Shown in pieces: positions 43,144 to 52,156 of a DNA stretch of 64,000 nucleotides. How positions within the stretch are numbered: the first letter of the stretch is position 1; each line of letters begins with the position of its first letter. This stretch comes from Streptacidiphilus fuscans. Its GTDB lineage: Bacteria > Actinomycetota > Actinomycetes > Streptomycetales > Streptomycetaceae. Both the position numbers and the translations under genes were made by a program. The notes under the pieces are model-generated. The model was not told the DNA's origin, did not search any database, and saw only the letters and a list, made by a program, of their open reading frames with translations. The DNA lies in assembly GCF_015690355.1 (NCBI RefSeq), contig NZ_JADPRT010000001.1:496001-560000 (forward strand), written 5' to 3'.

Positions 43144-44061
43144 ATGGAGCCAGTGGACCGGTACCGGGTGGTCGTCTCCGACGAGTTGTCGGACGGATTG
43201 ACGGATGCGCTCGGGGGCGTCCGCCTGTCCTCGATCAGCGGCGGTGACCAGTCCCCGCTGGTGTTCGTGGGACCTGGCCTGCCGCAGGGGCTGCTGCACG
43301 ATCCCCGGCTCCGCTGGTTCCACAGCAGCAACGCAGGAGTGGACGCCGTCCTGCGCGCCGGGCAGGGCCGTCCGTGGCCGGAGAAGGTGCTGGTCACCCG
43401 TACCGTCGGGCGGATGGGTGAACGCATCGCGCAGTTCGTCCTGGGATGGCTGCTGGCGGAGTGCCAGAACATCCCGCTCTTCCTCGACCAGCAGCAGGAC
43501 CGGGTCTGGCGGCGGCAGCCGGCCGAACTTGCGGGCGGGCAGCTTGCGGTGGTGTACGGGGTCGGCGAGATCGGGTCGGCGGTCGGCGGGCTGCTGCGGA
43601 AATGCGGGATCCGGACGGTCGGGGTCGCGCGAGCCCCGCGCCAGGCACCGGGGTTCGAGCGGGTGGTCACCCCCGGCAACGCGCCTGTCACAGACGCCCG
43701 TTGGGTGGTGTCGGCCCTGCCGCTGACGGATGCCACGCAGGGCTTCTTCGACGAGGCGCTGTTCCGCCGGTTCGCGGGAGCCACCTTCCTCAACGTCGGC
43801 CGAGGAGCCACCGTCGACATGGACGCGCTCGAGGCGGCTCTGGTGGACGGAAGCGTTTGTTCGGCTGTCCTCGACGTCCTCCCCACGGAGCCGCCTGCCG
43901 CGGAGGCCGCCTGCTGGCGGCTGCCGCGTACGGTCGTCACCTCGCACTCCGCCGGAGTGACCGAGGACAGCGACGTGATTGCCGACTTCACCGCATGCCT
44001 GCGTGAGGTGTCCGACGGTCGACGTCCGAGGCTCGCCGTGCGAACCGACGAAGGCTACTGA
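43144..44061 (+). CDS. D-isomer-specific 2-hydroxyacid dehydrogenase family protein
   Basis: A 305-residue NAD-dependent dehydrogenase. The Rossmann loop is VYGVGEIGSAVGGLLRKCGI (about residues 140-160), followed by VSALPLTDATQGFF, FLNVGRGATVDMDALEAAL and SAVLDVLPTEPP; the catalytic His lies in VTSHSAG. An Arg in the usual VVSALPLT position is not evident, but the VGRGA region is normal. Substrate unknown; relatives reduce glyoxylate, hydroxypyruvate or D-lactate-type acids. ATG 43144 is preceded by GGGAGCG. Confidence 0.87.
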   Translation: MEPVDRYRVVVSDELSDGLTDALGGVRLSSISGGDQSPLVFVGPGLPQGLLHDPRLRWFHSSNAGVDAVLRAGQGRPWPEKVLVTRTVGRMGERIAQFVLGWLLAECQNIPLFLDQQQDRVWRRQPAELAGGQLAVVYGVGEIGSAVGGLLRKCGIRTVGVARAPRQAPGFERVVTPGNAPVTDARWVVSALPLTDATQGFFDEALFRRFAGATFLNVGRGATVDMDALEAALVDGSVCSAVLDVLPTEPPAAEAACWRLPRTVVTSHSAGVTEDSDVIADFTACLREVSDGRRPRLAVRTDEGY

Positions 44062-44200
44062 CCGTCGGAGGGCGGAACACCGGCCTCCGGGCGGAGTTCA
44101 CGGTCTGAGCCCGGAAGCGCGTGGGCCCCGCCGAACCTCCGGCGACGCGGGTCGGCAGCCCCCGCGTTTCCTGTGAGATCGTTCCGTGATCACCACTGGC

Positions 44201-44206
44201 TAGGGT
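44201..44206 (+). promoter_or_regulatory. -10 box TAGGGT of the LysR gene
   Basis: Lies 7 bases before ATG 44214 with no ribosome-binding site between, indicating a leaderless transcript. Confidence 0.45.
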
Positions 44207-44213
44207 GCCGCAC

Positions 44214-45146
44214 ATGCTCAACACGCACCGCCTGCACGTCCTGGCCGAGATCGACCGGTCGGGGAGCATCGCGGGGGCGGCACGGCGGCTCCGGCTGTCG
44301 CCCTCCGCGGTGTCCCACCAGCTCGCCCAGTTGGAGAAGGAGGTGGGGGTGAGCCTGGTCGAACGCGGGGCGCAGAGCCTGCGGTTGACGTCGGCCGGGC
44401 GGCGGCTCTCGCTGCGCGGGCAGGAGGTGCTCGCGCTGCTCGACGCCGCCGAGAAGGACCTGCTCTCCCAGGCCCGCGCGGACTCCGGGCACCTGCGGAT
44501 CGGCTTCTTCGCCTCCGCCGGGTACCGGTTGCTGCCGCAGGCGCTGTCGCGGTTCTCCGGACGTTACCCCGCCGTGGAGCTGGAACTCGTCGAGGGAGAG
44601 CCGGACGACCTGGCCGACAGTGTGCAGCAGGGGGCCATCGACGCACTGATCGCTTTCGAGTACCCGTTCGGCCCGTGGGCGGTGCCGGACGGGGTGCAAG
44701 TACGGGAACTGCTCCGCGAGCCGCTGCACCTGGTGGTGCCGACGGGACACCCGGCGGGCCGACGCGCCCAGGTCCGGCTCCAGGAGCTGGCCGGGGAGCA
44801 GTGGATGTGCGGCACCGGATCGCCGATGTCCCTGCTGGAACGGATCTGCGCACTGGAGGGGTTCGTCCCCAACATCCGCTGCCGCAGCGACCACTACGAG
44901 GTGATGCTCGGCCTGGTCCGCGCGGGCATGGGGATCGCGCTGGTGCCCAGCCTCGGCATCAACGACACCCCGGGTGTGCAGACGACACGGGTGTCTGGGC
45001 CGCGGCTCTACCGAAGGGTGATGGTCGCCTCGCGGCCGGGCAACCCGAATCCGCTGCTCAACACCTTCCTGGCCTACCTCGGCAGCGTCGCCTCGAACCT
45101 GTTGACGGTGATGAACCGTCAACGTTCCGGAGACGGACGGTCCTGA
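44214..45146 (+). CDS. LysR-type transcriptional regulator
   Basis: A 310-residue LTTR. HTH in residues 1-60 (LNTHRLHVLAEIDRSGSIAG, AARRLRLSPSAVSHQLAQLE), effector domain with LRIGFFASAGYRLLPQALSR, LVVPTGHP and AGMGIALVPSLGI. The start is set by the TAGGGT box 7 bases upstream. It is convergent with the PLP decarboxylase-like gene and sits at the edge of the peptide-utilisation cluster, which it may regulate; no binding site (T-N11-A) was verified. Confidence 0.88.
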   Translation: MLNTHRLHVLAEIDRSGSIAGAARRLRLSPSAVSHQLAQLEKEVGVSLVERGAQSLRLTSAGRRLSLRGQEVLALLDAAEKDLLSQARADSGHLRIGFFASAGYRLLPQALSRFSGRYPAVELELVEGEPDDLADSVQQGAIDALIAFEYPFGPWAVPDGVQVRELLREPLHLVVPTGHPAGRRAQVRLQELAGEQWMCGTGSPMSLLERICALEGFVPNIRCRSDHYEVMLGLVRAGMGIALVPSLGINDTPGVQTTRVSGPRLYRRVMVASRPGNPNPLLNTFLAYLGSVASNLLTVMNRQRSGDGRS

Positions 45147-45174
45147 CCTGCGCGCCTGACTGGTGGTCCTGACC
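45139..45174. repeat. Direct repeat GGTCCTGACC including the LysR stop codon
   Basis: Copies at 45139-45148 (holding the TGA stop) and 45165-45174, with a weaker GCCTGACTGG unit between. Confidence 0.65.
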
Positions 45175-45193
45175 GGCGGTCCGGCGGCGTCGC

Positions 45194-46618
45194 TCAGCGT
45201 GCCACCGTGCCGCCGCTTCTGGCCACGACCTCGTCGATGCTCTCGGCGGCGCGCAGCACGGTGAACCGCACCGCGCCGTTGCGGGCGAGTTCGAAGCCGT
45301 GGACCGGGGGCATCGGCAGGCTGTTGTAGTGGAACGGCGCGGAGAAGGCGTAGGCGCCGGTGTCCGGCACGACGACCAGGTCGCCCGCGGACAGGCGCGG
45401 CAGCAGCCGCTCCTGCGCCAGCAGGTCGCCCGCGAAGCAGCACGGGCCGCCGACGTCCTGGACCTCCGGCTCGGCGCGGCTGGGGCTGCCGTCGGCGTCG
45501 TAGGCGAGGACACGCAGCGGCCACAGGTCCGGGGCGAAGGCGGTGCGGGCCGAGATCTGGGCGCCGGCGTGGGTCAGCGCGATGCGTCGCCCGCCGGAGG
45601 TCTTGGTGTACTCCACCCGCGTGGCCACGAATCCGTTGCGCGCCATCAGCGCCCGCCCGTACTCGGTGACGATCCGGAAGGACCCGTCGAACAGCTCCGG
45701 CACCTCCCGCCGGAGCACGCTGACGTGGTCCGCGAAGGTCGGGGAGTCGTTGTCGTCGGTGAAGTCGACGTGCAGTCCGCCGCCGATGTCGATGCCGACG
45801 ACCTGACCGGGCCGCTGCTTGTTCACCTCCCGCGCGAAGTCGACGGCAGCCGCCACGCCCGCCGCGTTGAGGTCCAGCGGCACGCCCTGGGAGCCGACGT
45901 GGACGTGGACCCAGCGCAACCAGGGCCGGTCCCGGTAGGCGTCCAGCAGGCGCTCGCGGTTGCCCGGATCGGCCAGCGCGATCCCGAACTTGGTGGTGCG
46001 GCCCGCCGTCGACATCGCCGCGATGCTGCCGAGGCCGACCTGGGGGTTGAGCCGGATGCCGATCCGCTGTGCCGTCACGTCGGCTGTCGCGGTGCCGATC
46101 AGCCGGTCGACCCGTTCGAGCTCCTCGAAGTTGTCGATGTTGACGGCGATGGCGTCGCCAAGCGCCGTGGACAGCTCGGCGAGCGTCTTGACCGGCGAGT
46201 CCAACACCAGCTGTTCCGGGAGGAACCCGGCGGCGCGGGCCTGCGCGAATTCGCCGGGGCTGCTCACCTCGCAGCCCAGTCCGTGGGCGCGCAGCTGGGC
46301 CAGCACCGGCACCAGGGGGTTGGCCTTGGCGGCGAACGCGTGCAGGACGTCGAGTTCGGGCGGCCAGGCCGTGCGCAGCGCGTGGGCGCTGTCGCCGATC
46401 CCGGCCAGGTCCACGAAGGCGGCGACCGGGCTGTCCACTTCGTCCAGGAGTCCTTGGGCGACGGCGGCCCGGACGGCCGCGTCCCGCCGGGTGCGGCGTT
46501 TGGCGGCTGCGGAGCCGGTCGGGGTCGGGGGCGGAAGCATCGCTACCTCGCTCGCGGGAGTGCCGGGCGGTCGGACGGGCTCAGCCTGCACCGCTGAGCC
46601 GGAGTTGGGCGGGAGCAT
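45194..46618 (-). CDS. Diaminopimelate decarboxylase-like PLP enzyme (fold type III)
   Basis: A 474-residue PLP enzyme with an alanine-racemase-type barrel and C-terminal beta domain. The PLP lysine is in LHAFAAKANPLVPVL; further blocks are LGCEVSSPGEFAQA, VDIGGGLHVDF (phosphate-binding Gly), EYGRAL (in place of EPGR) and DVGGPCCFAGD (C-E/D of the second subunit) plus YAFSAPFHYN. The EYGR and CCFAGD variants set it apart from housekeeping LysA, so another D-amino-acid or DAP derivative may be the substrate. Start is ATG 46618 (GAGG upstream) or ATG 46540 (also GAGG). Divergent from the peptidase operon. Confidence 0.83.
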   Translation of the reverse strand: MLPPNSGSAVQAEPVRPPGTPASEVAMLPPPTPTGSAAAKRRTRRDAAVRAAVAQGLLDEVDSPVAAFVDLAGIGDSAHALRTAWPPELDVLHAFAAKANPLVPVLAQLRAHGLGCEVSSPGEFAQARAAGFLPEQLVLDSPVKTLAELSTALGDAIAVNIDNFEELERVDRLIGTATADVTAQRIGIRLNPQVGLGSIAAMSTAGRTTKFGIALADPGNRERLLDAYRDRPWLRWVHVHVGSQGVPLDLNAAGVAAAVDFAREVNKQRPGQVVGIDIGGGLHVDFTDDNDSPTFADHVSVLRREVPELFDGSFRIVTEYGRALMARNGFVATRVEYTKTSGGRRIALTHAGAQISARTAFAPDLWPLRVLAYDADGSPSRAEPEVQDVGGPCCFAGDLLAQERLLPRLSAGDLVVVPDTGAYAFSAPFHYNSLPMPPVHGFELARNGAVRFTVLRAAESIDEVVARSGGTVAR

Positions 46619-46758
46619 CGAAAACCTCGGTGCTCAGTCACCACTTCGTTCCCGGCTGTCGGTCGGCTGGGCTTCAGCAGTCAACATAACGGCTCACCAC
46701 GGCGACTGCGCCGTGTGATCTGCACGACGCAGCACGACTTCGCACGAGGAGTGTGCCC
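46619..46758. promoter_or_regulatory. Divergent control region of the peptide cluster
   Basis: This 140-base gap is locally AT-rich (AGTCAACATAACGG near 46678-46691) and must hold the promoters of the PLP enzyme gene and of the eight-gene operon starting at 46759. No clear operator could be assigned. Confidence 0.4.
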
Positions 46759-48792
46759 ATGACCGCCCGATCCTCGCCCGTCACGCCCGAGACGACCCAG
46801 GTGATCACCCCGGACGCCGTCGCCGCCCGGCCTGGCGCGCCGGTGTGGCCGACGGTGGCCGGTGCCGAGACGTGGTGGTGCGCGTCGGACCCGACGACCG
46901 CGAGCGTGGGACTGTGGCGCTGCGCCGCGCCCGGAGCTCCGGTGCGCGGGGTGCTGGGGCCGGGATGGTCGGTCGGCAACTCCTCGATCGGCTACGGCGG
47001 TCGGCCCTTCCTGGTACTGCCCGGGGCGGAGCAGCACCGCCTCGTCTTCACCCGCGCGTCCGACCAGCGGCTCTACGCCGCGGTCGTCACGGCCCTCGCG
47101 GCAGGCCTTCCGGAGACCGAGGTCGCCCCGCTCCCGCTCACCCCGGCCGACCCGGACGGCGTGCGCACCGCCTACGCCGACCCGATCCCGGGGCCGGAAG
47201 GCGGCGACGAGGTCTGGTGCATCCGTGAGACCACCCGCGCCGCCCCCGGCGACGAGACTGCCGATCCCGCGCCGCGCACCACCCGCGACATCGTCGCCGT
47301 CCCGCTGTCCGGGGCGGCGGCCGAGGACCCGGACGCGATCCGCGTCGTGGCGCGCTCGCACCACTTCCTCTCCGGGATCCGGCTCAGCCCGGACGGTGCC
47401 CGGCTGGCCTGGATCGGCTGGGACCACCCCGCCATGCCGTGGGACACCAGCGAGCTGATGGTGGCTCGGATCGAGGACGGGGTGGCCGCCCCGCCGGTGC
47501 GCGTCCTGGGCGGCGACGGCGTCTCGGTCCCGCAGGCGGAGTGGGCCGACGCTCACACCCTCTACGCGATGGGCGACCCGGACGGCTGGTGGAACCTGCA
47601 CCGCGTCGATCTGACGGATGGTCATCCCGCGAAGGCGGACGCGGTCTGCGTGCTGCGCACGGACGTCGAGTGCTCCCACGCGATCTGGCGTGTCGGCGCG
47701 ACCTCCTTCGCCGTCACCGACGCGGGCGTGCTGTTCCGCCGCAGCGCGGGCGACCAGAGCCTCGCGCTGTGGGATCCGGCGACCGGCGGGCTGACCGAGC
47801 TGGCAGGGGAGTGGACCGACTTCGCCGTCGGCTGGTCCGGCGACTCCTCGGCGGTGGCCGTCGTCGCGGCGAGCCCCACCGAGTCGGCGACGCCGCTGCG
47901 CCTCGACCTGGCGGCACGTCAGGACAGGGGTGCGCCAGGCATCACGGTCACCCGCTGCGTCCCGGCGAGCCCCGACCCGTTCGAGGACCGGCACTCGATC
48001 CCGCAGCGCCGCACCGTCGCGGTCGAGGGCGGTTGGGAGGTGCCCTACGTCTACTACCCGCCGACCCGTCCCCAGCTGCAAGGGCGAACAGGCCCGCCAC
48101 CGCTGCTGATCGACGTCCACGGCGGCCCGACCAGCCGGACCGGCGGCACCCGCAGCCTGGAGCTGTCGCTCTTCACCAGCCGCGGCTTCGCCGTCGCCTC
48201 GGTCGACTACGGTGGCTCGATCGGCTACGGCCGCGCCTACCGCGACCGGCTGCGCCACACATGGGGCACCGTCGACGTCGCCGACAGCGTCGCCGTGGCC
48301 AGGGCGCTGGCCGACGCCGGACTCGCGGACCCGGACCGGACCGCGATCCGGGGCGGCTCGGCGGGCGGCTGGACGGCGCTCGCCGCACTCGCCCACACCG
48401 ACGTCTTCTGCTGCGGTTCGGTCTACTACCCGATCAGCGACCCGGCGACCTGGTCGCACGGCGAGACCCACGACTTCGAGAGCCGCTACATCGAGTCCCT
48501 GGTGGGCGTGCTCCCGGACGACGCGGACCGCTACGCGGCGGTGTCGCCCTTGGCGCACGCCGCCGGGATCACCGTCCCGTTCGTGATGCTCCAAGGCCTG
48601 GACGACACCATCTGCCACCCCGACCAGGCCCGCCGCCTCGTCGCCGCCGTCGAACAGGCGCACGGGCCGGGCCTCTGTTTCCGCCATCTGGAGTTCCCCG
48701 GTGAGGGCCACGGATTCCGGCGCGCGGCCACGACCGCCGCCGCCCTCCAGGCCGAGCTCGACCTCTACGCCCATGTCATGGGCGAGCCGTGA
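46759..48792 (+). CDS. S9 family (prolyl oligopeptidase/acylaminoacyl peptidase-type) peptidase
   Basis: A 677-residue cytosolic serine peptidase: a beta-propeller (about 1-430) that restricts access to short peptides, followed by an alpha/beta hydrolase domain. Catalytic residues are Ser534 in RGGSAGGW, Asp615 in GLDDTICH and His651 in GEGHGF; the HGGPTSRTGG block forms the oxyanion hole. ATG 46759 has GAGGAG 8 bases upstream, which favours it over GTG 46753. First gene of the eight-gene peptide import and degradation operon. Confidence 0.92.
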   Translation: MTARSSPVTPETTQVITPDAVAARPGAPVWPTVAGAETWWCASDPTTASVGLWRCAAPGAPVRGVLGPGWSVGNSSIGYGGRPFLVLPGAEQHRLVFTRASDQRLYAAVVTALAAGLPETEVAPLPLTPADPDGVRTAYADPIPGPEGGDEVWCIRETTRAAPGDETADPAPRTTRDIVAVPLSGAAAEDPDAIRVVARSHHFLSGIRLSPDGARLAWIGWDHPAMPWDTSELMVARIEDGVAAPPVRVLGGDGVSVPQAEWADAHTLYAMGDPDGWWNLHRVDLTDGHPAKADAVCVLRTDVECSHAIWRVGATSFAVTDAGVLFRRSAGDQSLALWDPATGGLTELAGEWTDFAVGWSGDSSAVAVVAASPTESATPLRLDLAARQDRGAPGITVTRCVPASPDPFEDRHSIPQRRTVAVEGGWEVPYVYYPPTRPQLQGRTGPPPLLIDVHGGPTSRTGGTRSLELSLFTSRGFAVASVDYGGSIGYGRAYRDRLRHTWGTVDVADSVAVARALADAGLADPDRTAIRGGSAGGWTALAALAHTDVFCCGSVYYPISDPATWSHGETHDFESRYIESLVGVLPDDADRYAAVSPLAHAAGITVPFVMLQGLDDTICHPDQARRLVAAVEQAHGPGLCFRHLEFPGEGHGFRRAATTAAALQAELDLYAHVMGEP

Positions 48793-48880
48793 CGGCTCAT
48801 CAGCCTTCGTGCGCGCATCATCCGAACCCGGGGCCTGTCCAACGGCTCCCACCCCTCCCAGAGAACGTGAGGTGCTGGTC

Positions 48881-50227
48881 ATGACCGACACCGCTGCCGC
48901 GACGCCCGTCCCCTCCGCGGACGAGGCGGCGGCGCTCGCCGACGACGCGGTGGACTTCTGCTCCCGCCTGATCCGCTTCGACACCAGCAACTACGGCGGC
49001 GGCGAGAGCCGCGGCGAGCGCGCCTGCGCGGAATGGGTCGCCGGGGAGCTGACCGACGCCGGGCTGAAACCCGTCGTCCTGGAGTCCGCGCCCGGCCGGG
49101 CCAACACCGTGGTGCGCATCACGGGCGCCGACCCGGCCGCCCCCGCGCTGCTGGTCCACGGACATCTGGACGTGGTGCCCGCCGAGCCGTCCGACTGGTC
49201 GACCTACCCCTTCTCCGGAGAGGTCCGCGACGGCGCGGTCTGGGGACGCGGCGCGCTCGACATGAAGGACATGGACGCGATGATGCTGGCGTTCGTCCGA
49301 CATCTGCAGCGCACCGGCGCCAAGCCTCCGCGCGACCTGGTCTTCGCCTTCGTCGCCGACGAGGAGGACACCGGCGAGTACGGCGCCCGCTTCCTGGTCG
49401 AGCAGCACCCGGACCTCTTCGAGGGCGTCAACGCCGCGATCAGCGAGTCCGGCGGCCAGAGCGTCCCGCTGCCGGGCGGTGCCAGGCTCTACCCGATCGC
49501 CGCCGGCGAGCGTGGCAGCGCCTGGATGACCGCGACCGCGCGCGGCACCGCAGGGCACGGTTCCAAGCGCAACGACGACAACGCCCTGGTCAAGCTGTCC
49601 GCCGCGATCGGCAGGTTCGACCGGCACGAGTGGCCGGTCCGGGTGGTGCCGATCGTCGCGGCGCTGCTGGACGGACTCTCCCGGCACCTCGGCGTGGCGA
49701 TCGACCCCACCGATCTCAGCCCGCTGGGCGCGGCGGCGGAACTGGTGTCGGGAACCCTGGCGAACTCGGTCAACCCGACCATGCTGCGCGCCGGTTACAA
49801 GCACAACGTGATCCCCAGCGAGGCGAGCGCCGCGCTCGACGGCCGGATCCTGCCCGGCACCGAGGCGGAGTTCTTCGCCACCGTGGACGACCTGCTCGGC
49901 CCGGACCTCACCCGGACCGGCGACTACCTGCCCCCGGTCAGCGCCGACCACACCTCGCCGGACTTCGCCGCGATGGCGGCCGCCCTGCGCGCCCACGACC
50001 CGGAGGCGCTGGTCCTCCCGTACTGCATGACCGGCGGTACCGACGCCAAGGCCTTCGCCGCCCTCGACATCCCCGGCTTCGGCTTCGTGCCGGGCCGCAC
50101 CCCCGCGGACTTCAACGCCTGGCAGTACGTCCACGGCGTCGACGAGCGCGTGCTCACCGACAGCCTCGCCTTCGGCGCCCGGGTGCTGACGACCTATCTG
50201 ATGACCGACCCCCGTGCCTTCGCCTGA
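48881..50227 (+). CDS. M20/M25/M40-family metallopeptidase
   Basis: A 448-residue di-zinc exopeptidase or amidase. Metal and catalytic blocks: LLVHGHLDVVP, VWGRGALDMKDM, and VADEEDTGEYG with the catalytic Glu-Glu; the dimerisation domain carries GTAGHGSKRNDDNA, and the last ligand is in YVHGVDE. The substrate is probably a dipeptide or N-acyl amino acid. ATG 48881 follows the peptidase gene by 88 bases; GTGAGGTGC precedes it. Third-party annotations of relatives vary between dipeptidase and carboxypeptidase. Confidence 0.9.
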   Translation: MTDTAAATPVPSADEAAALADDAVDFCSRLIRFDTSNYGGGESRGERACAEWVAGELTDAGLKPVVLESAPGRANTVVRITGADPAAPALLVHGHLDVVPAEPSDWSTYPFSGEVRDGAVWGRGALDMKDMDAMMLAFVRHLQRTGAKPPRDLVFAFVADEEDTGEYGARFLVEQHPDLFEGVNAAISESGGQSVPLPGGARLYPIAAGERGSAWMTATARGTAGHGSKRNDDNALVKLSAAIGRFDRHEWPVRVVPIVAALLDGLSRHLGVAIDPTDLSPLGAAAELVSGTLANSVNPTMLRAGYKHNVIPSEASAALDGRILPGTEAEFFATVDDLLGPDLTRTGDYLPPVSADHTSPDFAAMAAALRAHDPEALVLPYCMTGGTDAKAFAALDIPGFGFVPGRTPADFNAWQYVHGVDERVLTDSLAFGARVLTTYLMTDPRAFA

Positions 50228-50290
50228 GCGCCTGCACGCCTGAACCCGCGCGTCACCCCCACCCTCCTGAAAACCCCCACGGAGACCGAC

Positions 50291-52156
50291 ATGACTGTGC
50301 GCGACACCAAGAGAAGCACCGGCAGAAGACTGCGGACGGCGCTGGCCGCCGCCTGCGCGAGCGGCTTGCTCATGGCCGGACCCGCCGCCCTGGCCACGGC
50401 GACCGCCGCGCGGGCCGCCTCCTCGTCCGCCACCTCCGGCACCACCCTGCGCGTCGCCATGGACAGCTCGGGCGTCGACACGCTCAATCCGTTCACCGCC
50501 TTCTTCAACGGCTCGCTCGACATCTTCGGCAGCATCTACCCGTCGCTGACGACCATCGACGAGAACGGCGTTCCTGCCCCCTACCTGGCCACGTCATGGA
50601 CCCTGTCGCCGGACCACCTCACCTGGACCTTCAAGATCCGCAGCGGGCTCACCTGGAGTGACGGCCAGCCGCTGACGGCCGCCGACGCCGCTTGGACGCT
50701 GAACCTGATCATGACCAACTCCGTGGCCGGGACGGCCAACGGCACGCTGGTCTCCAACTTCGCCTCGGTGACCGCGCCCGACCCCACCACGCTGGTCATC
50801 AGGACCAAGCAGCCGGAGGCCAACGTCACCTACGTCAGCATCCCGATCTCCGGCATCCCGATCGTGCCGCAGCACATCTGGCAGTCCCACGTCGCGGGCC
50901 TGTCGACCTACAAGAACGACACGTTCCCCGTCGTCGGCTACGGCCCCTGGGTGCTGACGGACTACCAGACGGACCAGTACGCCAAGTTCGACGCCGACAA
51001 GTCGTTCGTGCTGGGCGCGCCGAAGTACGACCACCTGATCGAGCAGCTCTACAAGGAGTCCGACGCGGCGGTCGCGGCGCTCAAGGCCGGTCAGCTGGAC
51101 TACATCAACGGCGTCGACGCCACCCAGTTCTCCTCCCTCCAGCACGCCGACGGCGTGCGGACCGCGCAGGCCGCCGGTGAGGGCTGGACCGGCGTCGAGC
51201 TCAACCCCGGCGCGAAGACCCGCTCGGGCAAGCCGATCGGCACCGGCAACCCCGCGCTGGCCGACCCGACGCTGCGCCGCGCGATCGCCGAGGCCGTCGA
51301 CAAGAAGACCCTGCTCGCCAAGGTGATCGACGGTCAGGGCCAGGTCGCCGCAGGCTACCTGCCGCCCGCCTGGCCCCAGTGGAACTGGACGCCCCCGGCA
51401 GGCCAAGGCCAGCCCTACGACCCCGCCGCCGCCAACAAGATGCTCGACGCCGCCGGGTACACAATGGGCCCGAACGGCGTCCGGATCGACCCGAAGACCG
51501 GCAAGCCGCTCGACCTGCGCCTCGGCATCCACTCGGGCCGCGCCGAGGACGCCGCCATCTCCACCTATCTGGCGGGATGGCTCAAGGCGATCGGCATCAA
51601 CGTCGACATCCAGCCGATGAGCATGTCCGCGCTCAACAGCAACCTGGGCAAGGGCGACTGGGACATGCTGATGGACTCCTGGACCACCGGCCCCGACCCG
51701 ACCTACCTGCTCGGCATCCAGACCTGCGCGACGCTGCCCGACGACAACGGCAACGGCGGCAACACCGACTCCTTCTACTGCAACCCGGCCTACGACAAGC
51801 TCTTCGGCCAGCAGGCGACCGTCTTCGACGCCACCCAGCGCGCCCAGGTCGTCGGCCAGATGCAGGGCATCCTCTACAACGCCGACGTGGACCAGCTGCT
51901 GTACTACGCCACGGACAAGATCGCGGCGTCCTCGAACGTCACCGGACTGGTCACCGGCACGCAGACCAACGGCTACTACCCGGCGCAGACCACCTTCTGG
52001 AGCTACCTGAAGGCCGCTCCGGCCGCGCAGAGCGCCTCGGCCTCCTCCGGCTCCGGCAGCACCGGGTTGTGGCTGGGTCTGGTCGGCATCGTGGTCGTCG
52101 TGGGAGCGGGCACGGTCGTGGTCCGCCGCCGTGCGGGGGCGGACGACCGTGAGTAG
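50291..52156 (+). CDS. Family-5 peptide-binding protein with C-terminal membrane anchor
   Basis: A 621-residue SBP_bac_5 protein. The N-terminus is a Sec signal (RRLRTALAAACASGLLMAG, cleavage near ARAAS) without a lipobox Cys at the cleavage site. The binding fold (about 48-570) includes DSSGVDTLNPFTAFFNGSLD, LTWTFKIRSGLTWSDGQPLT and DPTLRRAIAEAVDKKTLLAK. At the C-terminus a Ser/Ala/Gly linker is followed by one hydrophobic helix (LVGIVVVVGAGTVVV) and RRRAGADDRE, so the receptor is membrane-tethered from its C-terminus instead of by lipid. It ends 8 bases inside the permease gene. Confidence 0.9.
   Translation: MTVRDTKRSTGRRLRTALAAACASGLLMAGPAALATATAARAASSSATSGTTLRVAMDSSGVDTLNPFTAFFNGSLDIFGSIYPSLTTIDENGVPAPYLATSWTLSPDHLTWTFKIRSGLTWSDGQPLTAADAAWTLNLIMTNSVAGTANGTLVSNFASVTAPDPTTLVIRTKQPEANVTYVSIPISGIPIVPQHIWQSHVAGLSTYKNDTFPVVGYGPWVLTDYQTDQYAKFDADKSFVLGAPKYDHLIEQLYKESDAAVAALKAGQLDYINGVDATQFSSLQHADGVRTAQAAGEGWTGVELNPGAKTRSGKPIGTGNPALADPTLRRAIAEAVDKKTLLAKVIDGQGQVAAGYLPPAWPQWNWTPPAGQGQPYDPAAANKMLDAAGYTMGPNGVRIDPKTGKPLDLRLGIHSGRAEDAAISTYLAGWLKAIGINVDIQPMSMSALNSNLGKGDWDMLMDSWTTGPDPTYLLGIQTCATLPDDNGNGGNTDSFYCNPAYDKLFGQQATVFDATQRAQVVGQMQGILYNADVDQLLYYATDKIAASSNVTGLVTGTQTNGYYPAQTTFWSYLKAAPAAQSASASSGSGSTGLWLGLVGIVVVVGAGTVVVRRRAGADDRE

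Noticed and set aside
42594-43247. Plus-strand frames in the 577-base gap before the hydroxyacid dehydrogenase
   Set aside because: Arg/Pro-rich, no ribosome-binding site, overlaps the supported gene at 43144. One CxxC-containing stretch was noted but is not enough for a gene.
46681-48990. 769-codon minus-strand frame opposite the S9 peptidase
   Set aside because: Antisense shadow without domains; the plus strand has the Ser-Asp-His triad.
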